Shown here: positions 12,484 through 24,723 of the stretch, piece by piece
Layout: each line of letters starts with the position of its first letter
How positions within the stretch are numbered: the stretch's first letter is position 1
Assembly: GCA_022606135.1 (NCBI GenBank)
Contig: JABYQN010000009.1
Coordinates: 1,017,001-1,081,000, forward strand
Length of the DNA stretch: 64,000 nt
Direction of reading: 5' to 3'
Origin: Fomes fomentarius
Taxonomy: Eukaryota; Basidiomycota; Agaricomycetes; Polyporales; Polyporaceae
Notes under the pieces: generated by a model
What the model saw: only the letters and a program-made list of their open reading frames with translations
Databases searched by the model: none
Told to the model about the DNA's origin: nothing
Program-made: the position numbers and the translations under genes

Positions 12484-14583
12484 ATGGCTGGTCTTGCCCT
12501 TCACGACACCCTCGGCGCTGCTTTGATCGGTCTGTACAACCACCATTCAGATTGGTTTGCGTTTATGTTCTCATAATACTGTTGGGTGGACTGGCAGGTA
12601 CCATCTTGGGAGCGTGGTGAGTCGTCAGGACTCGGATAAATGTATGTGTAGTATACTGATCCGGCTGGCGCTCCCCCGAAGTCTGTATGGCTTGACCACC
12701 TTGCAGACATATACCTACTACAATCGGAACCAACAGGACTCGGTCGTATTGAAAATATTAGTGCGTCGTGCTCCTTTGACGAGCCACTGTACTAGAACGT
12801 GCTTCTATATTCAATGTGGCCTTCTTCAGATCGCAGTTCTTTGGTGCGTACAGCTCCCGCGAACCCTGTCATGTAGTACTCAGCTCTCAGCACCACCTCT
12901 TCCCAGGCTATCAGACTCGCTGCACCTCGCTTTCATCTCCCACACGGTGTACGACTATGCCGTGAATAACTTCGGCAGTGTCATCGCACTATTGAAACCC
13001 ACCTGGTGGGTCTTTGACCTTGCGTTGCTTGATTTGTGTTCTAATAGGGTCGACCGAGTTTCAAGGAGTGTGCTCGTGAGCCGTCTCACTTCCGTCTAGT
13101 CTCAGTGGTAGAAAATATAACAATGTCTAGGCACAAATCATAGTGACGGTACCTCTCTTCTCCATCATACACAAGACCGTAGTTGTGCCATCATAATCAT
13201 ACATCATTACAGGGGTTCAGTGACGGCATAGTCAGAGGGTGAGCACCCACCACAATGGTTCGCAATGAGTTGTTGAAGGCATTATCAGGATTCTTTGTTA
13301 TAGGATATGGATCCGTAAGCCTTCATGCTCGTGTTGATTATCCGTGACGCTGATCTCCTTTCAAGTGAGTGACAAGAACGTCCTGTTAGTCGTCACTCTG
13401 GTGAGACATGCATCTAGAGGAGAATAGGTCATGTGTCGTGCTCATTAGTGTGTCTAGGCTGCATCCTCTCTCCTCGCGTTCGGTGAGTAGCCAAGGTTCC
13501 ACTACTTATGACTTTATGGAGTTCTCGTACATCATTCACGACTACTACTGATGTATCGTTCAGGATGCAGTATAGGTGCCGTCCATCTTCCAAATAGTCT
13601 CAGGTTGTGTCGTGCTGACACCAGAATGACTCGCAGCATTCCCTATTGTCGGGTAAGTCGAGCAATAATCACTTCGTACACGATGCAGGGCCCCGTCTGA
13701 TACACGGCAGGTTTCAATACACCACCTTCTTCGAGCTTGAGCATGAGTCGGTACGACTAGTCACATTCAGGCATTCATGCCCTTCAGGTTCAGTTCGCCC
13801 CTTACATGGACAATTGATCGGCAGTGGATTCTATACCTTGGACTCTCTACCGTGGTACTCTCCGACTTCCTCATGACAGCGACACTGTGTCTGCTGCTCT
13901 CCACTCGGAGGAGCAATATTGCAATGTCAGACGTTCTTCATGAAAGCCAGACGCTATTCATCGCTAACCCGCATGTCTGGAATATCCAGGGTTAACGGGG
14001 TCATTCGCAACCTCATACTGTACAGCATCAACACATGCGCTTTGACGACGTGGGTTTTTGTCGTCGATCACATTGTTTGTGTGAGGCTAACCTAACACCC
14101 GGCTTGTAGCCTTTGCTCTCTGGCGGCCCTCGTCGCCGTACGTGTTCCCTGATACTTCATCGCCGCGGGAGGCTGACCTTCTGCTACCCCCAGTATGCCG
14201 CATCACCTCACACCTTCATATATATTGCGTTCTACTTCCTCTTACCAAAATGTGGGACAATCCAGTACTGATATGTATCATTCACTTACGCTCTGCCACA
14301 TGCAGTGCTCCTCAACTCCTTACTTGCAGTGCTGAACGCCCGGAAGTCGTTCAGGGAGCAAATAGGAAGAGGCGGAGTGCATCTGACTCCGTCATCAGTG
14401 ATGCACTCCAGAGACGCGACTTCTACTAGAAACGTGGACGTGGATCGGAGACGGATCGTACGTCAGCTCTTCGAACTCACTGTATCCTGTTGTACTGACC
14501 CTGGTCCCCAGAGCCTGTACCCTATGCCGCTGAGGAGCGCCTCTGTTAGTAATTTGAAAGGACCTACCCCTGTATGTGATTGA
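12484..14583 (+). CDS. DUF6534-type integral membrane protein, copy 2 of a tandem pair
   Basis: Paralogue of the gene just upstream, same strand, 522 bases apart. Nineteen exons give a closed 329-aa frame: 12484-12529, 12598-12616, 12682-12760, 12830-12843, 12907-13005, 13066-13075, 13131-13148, 13213-13238, 13289-13314, 13366-13400, 13458-13482, 13564-13575, 13637-13652, 13711-13750, 13825-13925, 13990-14049, 14110-14137, 14194-14251, 14306-14583. Sixteen of the first 18 exon lengths equal those of copy 1; the other two differ by whole codons. Landmarks: LYGLTTLQTY, LSDSLHLAFISH, IIVTGFSDGIVRG, LILYSINTCALTT, FIYIAFYFLLPK and LNSLLAVLNAR. The sequence has diverged clearly from copy 1 and the tail is shorter. 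Function unknown; a membrane sensor or transporter role would be speculation. Confidence 0.82.
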
Positions 14584-16807
14584 CTGTAGGTGCTGTGTAA
14601 CTGTCACAACCGCGTCTAGTACATCTTGCACCCCCATGCACGCTGATTGAAGGTCATACTTGTACAAAGGTAAAGTGATCAGTTGGCATTCACCTGACCG
14701 ATGATGGGGCCACTTAGGGTTCGGGGTTCGAGTCTGCAACTTCCCCATGCACATGGCGTCGTGACATGAAGGAAGACGCGAGAGTCATTGTTCATGGAAG
14801 ATGGGTGACGTTGATCGCAGCTTGAGCGCGAAAGAACCACATCTCGGATGTGCACCTGCAGCGCGTTTACTACGAGTCAGACGGACTGACTTCTTCGTCA
14901 CCATTGACTATAGGCCGCAACGCCTGAGCGCTAGCGGTGACCCCTCCGAGTCACCTGCACCACTGCGCATCAACTCCAAGCAGTTTAGCGACGTATACTG
15001 AGAACCACGAAGTCGAAGCCAGGTTTCCGTGCAGCCCATGATCGACCTCCACGCAGCCACCCTCGGGTACGCGTACCGTACCCGTTCGCCGCAGCGCTCA
15101 AGAGCTGTGGCAATGATGGCATGCATGTTCGATTCACGTGCACGACCCCCGTCATCACGTCCACGTCAAGGCCACCCTCGAACCGGGCAGAGATTCAGAA
15201 TGTGTGGAAGGGAACCTACGCACCTCGTGAATTCAAGATCCGACCGCACGAGCAACCCAGCGGCGCACCCTGGCCGCCGGGCGGGCGGGCATGCAGGCAT
15301 GCCTATTTGGACGTATTTGAGTGATGGATTGGCAGCTGCGTCACACTTCGTGCTGTGTACAGTGTGCCCGTCACAAACGTTGGCGCGGTGTTTGTTTGTG
15401 CAAGTTCGTGGCACTGTACGACGCTTGGCCGTCCCGAGCTCGTTGCCTGCAGACGTTGGTTGGGAAAGGTCAGCCACTAGGAGGATGCATCGTTGACCGT
15501 TCAGCCATGTGTTTGTTGACCACTGCTGCGCTGTAGGGTCTATCTGACCAAATCGTAAGGACGCGTCTTCCAAGCTCCGGCCACGCAGTAACGTAACCCC
15601 AAACCTACTTACCCGCAGCGAGTATGCCCTTCGTCGATCGAAGATCTGGGAACTCGGATGCAGGCTCGGAGTGCCCTCCGCCCACTCCACGGGTCGCATA
15701 CTCCCCAGACTGTCTCAGCAGAGCGCCGCAGACTCCCTCAGATGGATCTGCGAAGCCACGAAGAACAAAACTCCGTGGAGTTGGTGGACGGAGCTCATGG
15801 CCTAGCCGCGTCTTCTCCCAAGCATGTTGCACATCGCACAATGTCCGAGTGCACCACCTTCTCTGTCGACCTTCTCCAGCGGCGGGCTCCCGCGGCTGGA
15901 CATCATCTAGTATGGAACTCCGAACATGAATGCCATTCTGTCTAGTTCACCGTCAGCCGCGTATGAGAATTCGAAGGAATAAGAAGGGAATGGAACGAGG
16001 CAATGAGACACGTACCAGACTAAACCTAGGCCCCCACGTCTCAGACAGAAGTAACAAACGAGGTCCTTCTCGCAGATTCATATCGCCGCCCCCCAATCAT
16101 TGGCTGTACACGGAACAGATTGACCTTACCTGACGTACGCGGAACAAGCTCGCGAACCAGCTTGAACAAGGTCCAAAAGGCACACGTAGATATTATAATC
16201 TAAGGGTCATGAACATCGTATTGGTATCGTGAAGACGTTCTATCCGTAAAGGTTCGTAAAAGCGAGTAACAGAGAAGATAAACAACCATTGCTACACGGT
16301 GGTGGAGGTCAGCTGTAAAACTGATCGTCCGAGAGTATGAGAGAGATTATAGAGTCGAGCTCCACGAGACGGCGAGAGACGAGACGAGCGAGACAACAAT
16401 GTCAGACGGAGAGAGGCAGAGAGGCATCGAGACAAGGGAAACGGAGAGCAGGAAAAGCAAAACAAAAGAAGGAAAACGGTATATAGAGAAGACACAGAAA
16501 GAAAGGACGCGAAAGATGCGGGGGGTAGCGCGGCGTGCGGGACCTAGAAAAACCCAATGTGTACAGCGAAGTAAAAGGTGGATAAGTATATACGGAGGCC
16601 AAATCGAAGTATGTGCATCCGGAAGCCAATCCATGGACGGAGGAGGAAAAGGAGAAAGACGAGAGACAGATATTAGGGAAGATGGGAGCAACTATGTATA
16701 TCGTAGTAGTATATCCTGACGACGAGAGCAACACAGATGAGGAAATAAGTGATCCGATGAATCGATAAATATGGATAGCAAACTGAGGGTAGAGTCCGAC
16801 TGTTCCA
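14584..16807. other. 2.2-kb gene-free stretch
   Basis: Between the 3' end of the second DUF6534 gene and the 3' end of the RING gene. ORFs up to 177 codons exist but are Arg/Pro/Ser-rich, lack recognisable motifs and sit in GC-rich sequence. The segment about 16320-16700 is strongly purine-rich on the plus strand. Confidence 0.5.
16320..16700. other. purine-rich (GA-biased) tract
   Basis: Long run of g/a-dominated sequence such as gagagaggcagagaggc and ggaaaaggagaaagacgag. It lies just beyond the stop of the minus-strand RING gene, so a transcript running through would carry a C/T-rich 3' UTR. Confidence 0.6.
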
Positions 16808-18268
16808 TTACGGCGAGGCGTTGGACAGAGGCGTCTTGTACCGCATAGGCGGGCGAGGCGCACCCGACGAAACGGGGACGAAGGTCTCCGGACGTCCAGT
16901 CGGTGGGCTACGCGACAACGCGTCGGCGGATGGAATCCAACGCTGGATCAGCTGGATACGACGCGCGTCCTTCTCCCGCTGCCTATCATCGACGCGCAGC
17001 TTCTCTTTTTCGTCCGAGCTAGAGCTGGAACGTGACATTTTGGTGGGTGTCGGCGTCGACGATATCGACATCCGGCGTGGCTTGGGGGTATAGTGGCAGG
17101 TCGGGCGATGTCAGCACCGCTGACAACGGGGGTCCCGGACCGAACCGAAGGTGTCATGGATCGTTGTCCGGCATGCATGGATATCGTGCGGGAATGGAGT
17201 GACGTCGGAGGTCGAACAAGTGGAGACGGAAACGACGGCGTGTATGAGGTGCGAGTCGGGGATGTCGGCGAAGTCGCACCAGAGCGGGAACCAGCAGACG
17301 CCGTGGACACAGACTGAGGACGAGGCGGGGTGACCAAGCCGGGGTTGAGTGTTGGAGAAGCGGCGCTGGGAGGCGGCGTCGAGGGAACACCCAAGGAGGG
17401 CGCAACAGACTTGATGTGCGCACGGTTGAGTTCGGCACGGAGGGTTTGGCACTCCTGAGCCTTCTGCGAGTACTGCGACCGCTGCATTTCGCCATTAGTG
17501 AGCAAGATATTTATAACAAAGACCAAAGGTGCCAACTCACCAGACTGCGCAACTCAGCTTCCATTTTTTCTTTTTCGAGTTCGGCCTGCTCGAGGCCCTC
17601 CCGAAGCTGTGACTCGACGGCCTTGGCGTAGCGAGTGGCCTCGGAATGGGCAACATGATTGACGAGGATGGCGCGCAAGAGAGCAGCACTGAGTTGAAGG
17701 GACGAGCTCTACCGGGGTATGTGGTTAGTATATGAACTCATGCCGATAGGTCATACAACGCACCTGATCATCGAGCCTGTCCGACTGCAACCAATCCTGC
17801 AACTCCTTGTGCAATGTGGTCACCTCCTCCACCGAACACTTCTTCGCTGCGACTTGTGCTACCTTGGACTCGAGCCTCCTGGCCGCGGCCCGAGTCTTGG
17901 TATGGCCTGGCTTGAAAAGCAAGACGTCGTCTTCCCCCACATCGGGTTGTTCCTGGGCGGGGGTAGTGGTGCGCTTGGGGGTTGACCAACCACTGCCATA
18001 GTCGATGCGGATCAAGCGGACGTCGTCGTTCGAGAATGGGACGCGACAGAAAGGACAGGCAGGCGTAAGACGTGCAGAGGTTTTCTTGATAATGTTGTTG
18101 CAGCAGTTCAAGCAGAGTACGTGTCCTATGGAGGATATCCGTCGGTCAAACAATTTTCACGATGGCGACGACGAGGGACTCACCACAAGGGATAGAATGA
18201 GGCAAGTTGCGAGGGCCATACTCCTCTGCGCAGACGTCGCAGAGACAGCCGGGACTAAGGGTAATCAT
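16808..18268 (-). CDS. RING-finger protein with coiled coil
   Basis: Five exons (minus): 18184-18268, 17764-18125, 17541-17708, 17128-17481 and 16808-17080; introns 47-59 bases; closed frame of 413 aa from ATG 18268. The N-terminus is a C3HC4 RING: CLCDVCAEEYG, then IPCGHVLCLNCC (split by intron 1) and CPFCRVPF, so it is a likely E3 ubiquitin ligase. A helical segment follows (residues about 100-210), with an Ala/Glu/Lys coiled coil. The C-terminal half is Ser/Pro/Thr-rich and ends in a charged stretch (DEKEKLRVDDRQREKDARR). The last intron (17081-17127) starts GTTGTC and has a perfect TGCTGACAT branch site; without it the reading frame shifts to a worse tail. Substrate and location unknown. 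Confidence 0.85.
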
Positions 18269-21200
18269 GGTAGAAACCCTGGCGTGGACGGTAGAACTGA
18301 AGGGGGGAATGGGGGATCATTGAGCTCAACCCGGGAACAATGAGTCAGGGTAATAAATAGGAGGGGAGGGTGCCTAATTTTCCGGAAAAGGAAGGAGCAC
18401 AGCCGCGTGGCTGTCAAAGCCCGAAAACCCTTTGCCCCCGTCGCTGCCCCCATCCTGCAGGCGCACTCGACTCACCTGCTGTGTTTTTTTTGTGTTTTAT
18501 CTCCACAGCGGACGTCTGTCCGCTCCCTACACACCACAGACACAAGAACCCGCACTTCGACTCGTATCTCGGCGGCGAATCGGCGGCAAAATCATAAAAA
18601 TTTTGCAGCTGTGGGCAAGGAACGAGTGTGGGTATTTGGGTTTCCGAGTGCCCAAAGAACAAACGTACCAGTGTTGAGACGCCTTTTTAGCTCACGGCTG
18701 GCAAGAAAAAGCAGCGAGGAGGACCGAGTACGAGGAAGTAAAGCCTAACGGAAGCAAAACATGAAAAAAGAGGACGACGGAGTTTGGAATCGCGTCGTCC
18801 TGCAATTTATCGCCGCCCTGATTGCGCGTCTGGGTTAGGGTTGATCGTTCCCACGCACGCCCCCTGCTCGCCGGAGCGCTCGATGACGCCGCTCGCGAGT
18901 CACGACAAGGTGACTGAGACTCTGCCGCAGACTTGCTCACTGGCAGCTGCGACACCGCGGTCGACGCTCTCGTCTTGTCCTGACTCGTCTTCCTTCTAGG
19001 CAGCGTCGGCAGCGCCCCAGCTCATCCTTTGCCCCAGTAATACGTTACAAGCACGGACACCTGACTCGCTGACAATACTCTCCGCTATGCTCGCCTGACC
19101 TTCCGTGGAACCCTGCGCCTGGGTTTGACGTACGAGATTGTCGAATATTTGTCGTGGGGTTCGCTGCGGAATATGGCTCGAGTGGACACCGAGCGCAGAA
19201 ACACGGCCTTCTTATTGTAACTGCGTGTCCCTTCATTCCGCGTTGCACATACTTTCTTTCTTACGACAAGCGTCTTCGTGTCGGGCTTCGCGCGGCCTCA
19301 CGGTTCGCGCGATCGAGCATCTTACTTACGAAAAAGGAGCCTTCCTAACCGATTCGGTGTCCACAAACATGTTTAACCCCGCAGCCGTCTTGTGTGGCTC
19401 GCAGCCAACTCGCAGCCCGCGACCACAACCCTATTCCAGCTGGGCTACCTCCATACTCATCTCCTCGTTCCTGCAGCATCTGGCCACCAGCCTGCGCACC
19501 GCACGGTGAGATAGTTTATGCCGGCACACAAGCTTCCCCGTACGTCGCCTTCATGTCCTCAAACGCCGTTCTTTGACTCATCACTCACCGACACTCCGCT
19601 CATCCGAATCACCCATGTAGCATGTCCTGTGCATCCATTCATCCGCGATTATCACACTGCCGTACTGATCTATCGCATCCCGATAGCGAAGTGAGTCCCA
19701 GCGAAATCCTGTGGGACCTTCACGCATTCGTAATCCATCCATTCATCGACTCTTGAACACCGTGCTGGATCCGGCAACGACCTGCCGCTCATCCTCTTCG
19801 AGATGCGAATACGCGAACAACCCGGAATCGGAATCTGCGGCAATGCCATTCATCAATCTCTCCATCCGACGATCCAGACCCGATGGCGCGTATCTAGTGG
19901 CACATAGCAGAAGTTCGAACCAACGTTCGTCCTTTCGCTCCCCGCTCTATCCAAGCCCAATGTCGCCGCGATCCCACCAGCCAATCTCACTGATGGACAC
20001 GATCCCGGACTGAACAACCGGTGTTAGATCAAATACGTTGCATCGAGGCATTGACCCGTCGAAATACAAGGCTTGGTCCGTTATCGCCCCGGCCATCGAC
20101 GATCCACCTTCCATATACGCAGCACAAGCCCCATGTTTCGCAATGTCTGGCAGTCTCGAGGATCCCGCCACCCGAATTGCTTCTCAGATGCGAAGTCGAA
20201 GCTCTTGTGTCTGTACGCCCCCGGCTGGATCTTAATACATCTTTTCCCGCGAGTGCAAGTGGTGTGCCTAGCGACATACATTCGTGTGCACCTGATTTCT
20301 CAGCCCCGGGAACTCAGACCTCAGTGGAGCAGAACGACGTCAAGCGGCCGGTGCGGAGACATTCGTACGTTCTTCACGATCGGCTCCCCTTCATATCCTA
20401 AGCTTTAGCTGAACAGCCTCGGGCTTCGCGCGCCGCGCGCTCATAGCTACCGGGCTCTCAGGTACCTCCGCCCGAGGCGACTCTCCGCATGAGCAGGCGA
20501 TGACGACAGAACGGACAGCGGAGCCGCACCGTGGTCACCAGTGCCGACGCGTTCCCTCGGAGCGGGCCAGCACAGCCAGCCGATCGCACACGGTTAGCTC
20601 TGGTTAGCTAGCAGTCACTGGTCACACCCACGCTCCCCTTGCTACCTCGCACCTCCGTCCCGAACGCCGTGCTTCGGAGTACGTTCGGAGTCCGCATATG
20701 CAAGCGAATTCCAAACAACCTCCCGTTTTCCGCATACTCCAACGCACATGCGCTACGGAATTCGATGCCGAGTATGCCGGAGGTGCAAAAAAACAACACG
20801 GGCTCTTCGCTTTTCGCAATCTTTCGCCCCATCCACGCCTACCCGTGCTGACCTTTGTTTGTGCCACCCGGGGACAATCTGACGTCCGAATGCAGAGTCT
20901 GGGTTCTTGTTCTAGCGCGACGCGTGCACGCACGCACGCCTTGTCACCGACAGGCTGTCCCTTCCACCGTCCGCTTCAGTAATCTTCCTAGGTCCGGGAG
21001 AGCTCAGGGATGTATCCGCAAGTGGTCTAATCGCGTCCCCTGCGACTTCCTTTACGTGTCGTCCCTTTCGTGGCCAGCGCAGCTCGAGCTCGAAGAGGTG
21101 TCGCACTCGCCCTCAAGTTCTTCGTGTTAATGCTCGCCAGCGTCGATTACCAGCGAGCGGCGACCAAAAGAGAAAAGCGGACCCCACGATAAGCCTACAC

Positions 21201-22849
21201 GTGTACCGCGTCTCGCGAGACGTAGGGGACGTACGTTACATCGCAGCCACGCTGCACGGGTGATAAAGACGAGAAACACGGGAAAGGATGGATTGCGCTG
21301 TGGTCCGTGGAGGACACGCGTACCTGGTCTCGTAACGTCTCCCAAGCGGGCACAGAAGACAACGGATGTCGGGTCCGAATGTGCGAGGCATCTCTCCGAA
21401 GAAGTAGCTTCAATTGCCAAAATGCCGCACCGCCTCGTGGGCAGCGCTTCCAGGAAGCCGCGGACGCTGGGCCCGTTCGTGGATATTTTGTGGAAAAATA
21501 AGGTTGGTGATGGTGAGTAGATGTACAGTTCTTGCCGGCAGTGTCCGAGAACTTTTGAACGACTCGGCCACTGGATGGAACTGGAACTTGCTGGACGCAG
21601 AAGCCTCAGATAAGTTCGAGTACAAGCTCTACGACGCCTCGAGCTGCCGGGGCACAGGCCATGCACGATACGGTGGAATGCGACTACATCGCAGGGGCCA
21701 CGACGGACGCAGGATTCTTCCGGCCTTCGGGACGCTGGGGAAGGCGGTGACGCGGGAACAAGTTACAGGAATCCGGGACCAGGCTTTCAGGATGCGGGAT
21801 GACGAAGTGAGACGGCGGTGGGAAACCCGAGCGGCGAGGGTAGCTTGTTCGATACGGTGTGCGACCGGGGCCTGCCTTCCCAGCCTCCGTCGCTGCCGGC
21901 AAATTGAGATGCCACTCTTGCCAGACCGTGGCTGCCAAGCATAGAGCAGAGTGAATGGTCACCGCGAATAGAGCGCGATGCGCAGACACGCCCAGCATTC
22001 ACCAGTGCCACAGTAATAGAATCAACTCCAGAAGATATTCCAAGCGAGCGCCCAAGGCGCGCGCGGAGCGGAGACAAAGTCAAGCGCTATCGATACGATA
22101 ATCACAGCGCGAGCCTCGAGGCAGAGCGCAGACGCAACGTGTCGTCGCGCTTTCTGCTATCGCGCGAGCGGAGTGGCGCTCGGGAACGTAGCGAACAACG
22201 AGGGGGCGGCAGGCGGGTACGCGAACGAAGGCTTTAAAGTTGGGGACGCATATCCAGCTCGCCGGGTCCTGCGAGCCTGAATGACCCACGATCCGACGTG
22301 CTGCCGAACGTTACATGCGGATGCGTCGTCACACGAGGACGCTGCGTTGCGAGATTCAGGCGGATGGTGGTTGAACGAGTCATCGAATTGTTGGAGATGG
22401 CAGGGAGACACAGCGGCGCAGACGTCGCCAGGCGGCCATGCGGTTAGATAGGGGACGCAGGGGAAGCGTGCATGTACGACATCGGTGCTCATTTCGTTCT
22501 CACCGAACCATTACCTGTTCCCAAGCTGTGGTCTACCCTGCAACTGCAGTATCAGATTCCAAGGTGATTAGTGCGGTCGAGGAGTTGAATTCGCTGTTCG
22601 ACGAACGGAGAAGTTTCAACATTCAACACCACGGAGACGTATCAATCATGCCACACCCGGACGCATTTGGAATGCCATCATGCATGTCTGCGAAGTGCGA
22701 TTTGTAGTGAAACGCGTCAGACACGGTTCGGTGATGTTCACTAACCTGATCGCACAGAGTTCAATAATGTGCTATTTCAAGTAGATTGAGGCATTGGACA
22801 AAGATGAGGTATGCGGTCTCCATTGCATGGCATGCTTCACAGCAGGTTC

Positions 22850-24200
22850 GATCATGAAGCTTCGCGTGTTCTAGCTATCTGCAGATGCTTACGAGAACAT
22901 ACCTTCATTTGACGTTCTTGGGCAATGGGTTGCAGACCGCTTCTTGGGAACATCCCCGTTGGTGCCACTGGTAGGCGCATACATTTACGTATCATCGGTG
23001 GAATGCAAGGGAGATCGCCGTCGCCACAGTATGGTAGAATTGAGAGTTCCCAAACAACCTGCGCTTCAGAAGGTTGGCTGTGCGTCAAGATAAAACGAGC
23101 AATGGTGTCAGAGAACTGCCTCCATACTTCCTGAGTAAGATTGCTGGGTAGAGTTGCAGATCAATGGCTAGTTGAAAGTTGAACCTTAAACCTCTTCTGG
23201 GAACAGATGGTACCTGCTGTCAAAGAGTAATGTTATCAGTACCTCCGATACCGGCGGGAGAATGTGGCAACCTCCGAGCCGCGTTACCAGCTGACACAGG
23301 TCAGTTATACTCGCGATGGGATACGAGTGAGTATCCCTGGTATTGGCACAACCTGAAGAGGACCCGTGGGGTACTCGCGTTGACCTGTATGTGCCCACAA
23401 CGTCCATCTTCGAGTTCATACGCAACCCTTGCAGTCCGACGCAGGCCCCGTGTTCGGGTTGGTAGAAACCATGTAAAACGCCCGAAGACGTGACACCGCC
23501 GACCGTTGATACGAAGCCTCAGGGGAACTCATCTCTCCTCCCTTCGACGTCGCAGCTCGGCGTCCACCCCTTGCACCATCAAGCGTGTCCACACCTTCTT
23601 GCCCCACAAGGGCCTAGGCCGATGTAGTCACAGCCGGTAAACCTTGAAGTCCCCGGTCTGTGTCATGCTCGGATGATGTCTTCGTGGATGACCATCCCCC
23701 GTTCCTAGATCAAACAGGCCAAAAGGCCCACTCATCAGCGTCCTTCCACACTGCTTCGCGAGGACAGTGGCTAGATCAGTTGCGACCAAGGGTTTGCACA
23801 GACATACCTCCGTGGAACGTTCTGGAGGAATGTTGTATGTTTGCGAACTGAGCATCACTGGAGGCGCAGACCTTTACATAGTGGTGAAGGGCATGCTTCA
23901 AAAGGTCACCGTTGCATCTATGACGAAGATTAGGTTATGAAAAACCTGTGATAAGATGTTGTTGTGCGTCAAGCTGATGAAGAATGGACAGCATCATGAC
24001 ATGGCGAAACAGCCTCCTCACTTCGCGAATACAGAGATAGACCGCTGCGGGTCGAGTCCGCATAGCCTCAGCAGCAGATGGTACGTCAGATCAAAGCAGA
24101 TGCTATCCGAAGTGCTTCTAATGCCGGCTGAGGGAGTGTAGCAATGTGCAAACCTTCTAAGCACAGCGATGAACTTAACGATATTCTCACGTACTGCAGT
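22850..24200 (-). CDS. unrecognised coding-like stretch, approximate limits
   Basis: Several minus-strand pieces read like spliced protein. One runs NLTQEVWRQFSDTIARFILT then VVWELSILPYCGDGDLPCIP, about 23145-22880, preceded by a CCCAG acceptor. Another is TLMSGPFGLFDLGTGDG at about 23760-23690. A third is KKVWTRLMVQGVDAELRRRR at about 23610-23550. I could not join them into one closed frame, nor find a start or stop. It may be an intron-rich hypothetical gene or a decayed one. No function is proposed. Confidence 0.3.
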
Positions 24201-24621
24201 GCGCAGTTCAGGGTGTGCAGCATCCTCCTTTCTGGGGTCTGTAGAGCTGCTGGCGACACTTCATAAATGATGCTTGTAATCGCTGTCGGAGTGGGACAAA
24301 CGGTTGTTATTAGAGAATATCACAGCAACAGTATTATCTGCTCACCACTAGACGCCGTATCCGAGTCTCATCTCACTAGACTATGCGTGCATTGGTCTTT
24401 CGTTTCATTTTCGTCCTGACGCACCGCAGAGGGTAATGGTAGGAGGGTAGGATGCTGTGGCAGGAGTGGATGAGGTGGCGAAGGACATGCACGATGCTGC
24501 AGCCCTCCGAACTGCGGGGTAACGGCGTGCCACATCGCTCCGTTCGGCCCGGGAGAAACGAGCGTCAACAGATTTTTCACTACTTACTCGCCGCCGCTGC
24601 CATCTCTCTGCTTTGGCTACG

Positions 24622-24679
24622 TTGGCTTGTGCACATCTCTGTTGTGGACATTGGCTTGTGCACATCTCTGTTGTGGACA
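24622..24679. repeat. perfect 29-bp tandem duplication
   Basis: Two identical 29-base units (ttggcttgtg...gtggaca) at 24622-24650 and 24651-24679. They end about 45 bases before the Nop4 start codon, so they fall in its 5' UTR or core promoter. Confidence 0.9.
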
Positions 24680-24723
24680 TTAACTATTTCAGGCTACTCT
24701 ATTGCTCGCTCAGAAAGGCATCT

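Larger units (their letters stand above)
18269..24723. other. 6.4-kb gene-poor region
   Basis: No recognised family. The RING promoter is at its left end. From about 18900 to 22500 the DNA is GC-rich with many short overlapping ORFs on both strands and no convincing splice-linked frame. From about 22850 to 24200 one minus-strand stretch looks coding (separate entry). A 29-bp tandem duplication lies at 24622-24679 near the right end. Confidence 0.5.

Noticed and set aside
14700..14750. tRNA-like T-loop (ggttcgagtc) at about 14725
   Set aside because: The flanking five-base stems do not pair and no acceptor or anticodon arm fits around it.
15166..15699. 177-codon minus-strand ORF
   Set aside because: No motif, no splice-linked extension and random-looking composition in GC-rich DNA.
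16948..17535. Alternative C-terminus of the RING protein ending at 16948
   Set aside because: Its tail is Arg/His-rich noise. A 47-base intron with an ideal branch site leads into a better frame ending at 16808.
21127..21666. 179-codon minus-strand ORF
   Set aside because: Arg/Ser/Pro-rich, no recognisable domain, overlapped by an equally long ORF on the other strand.
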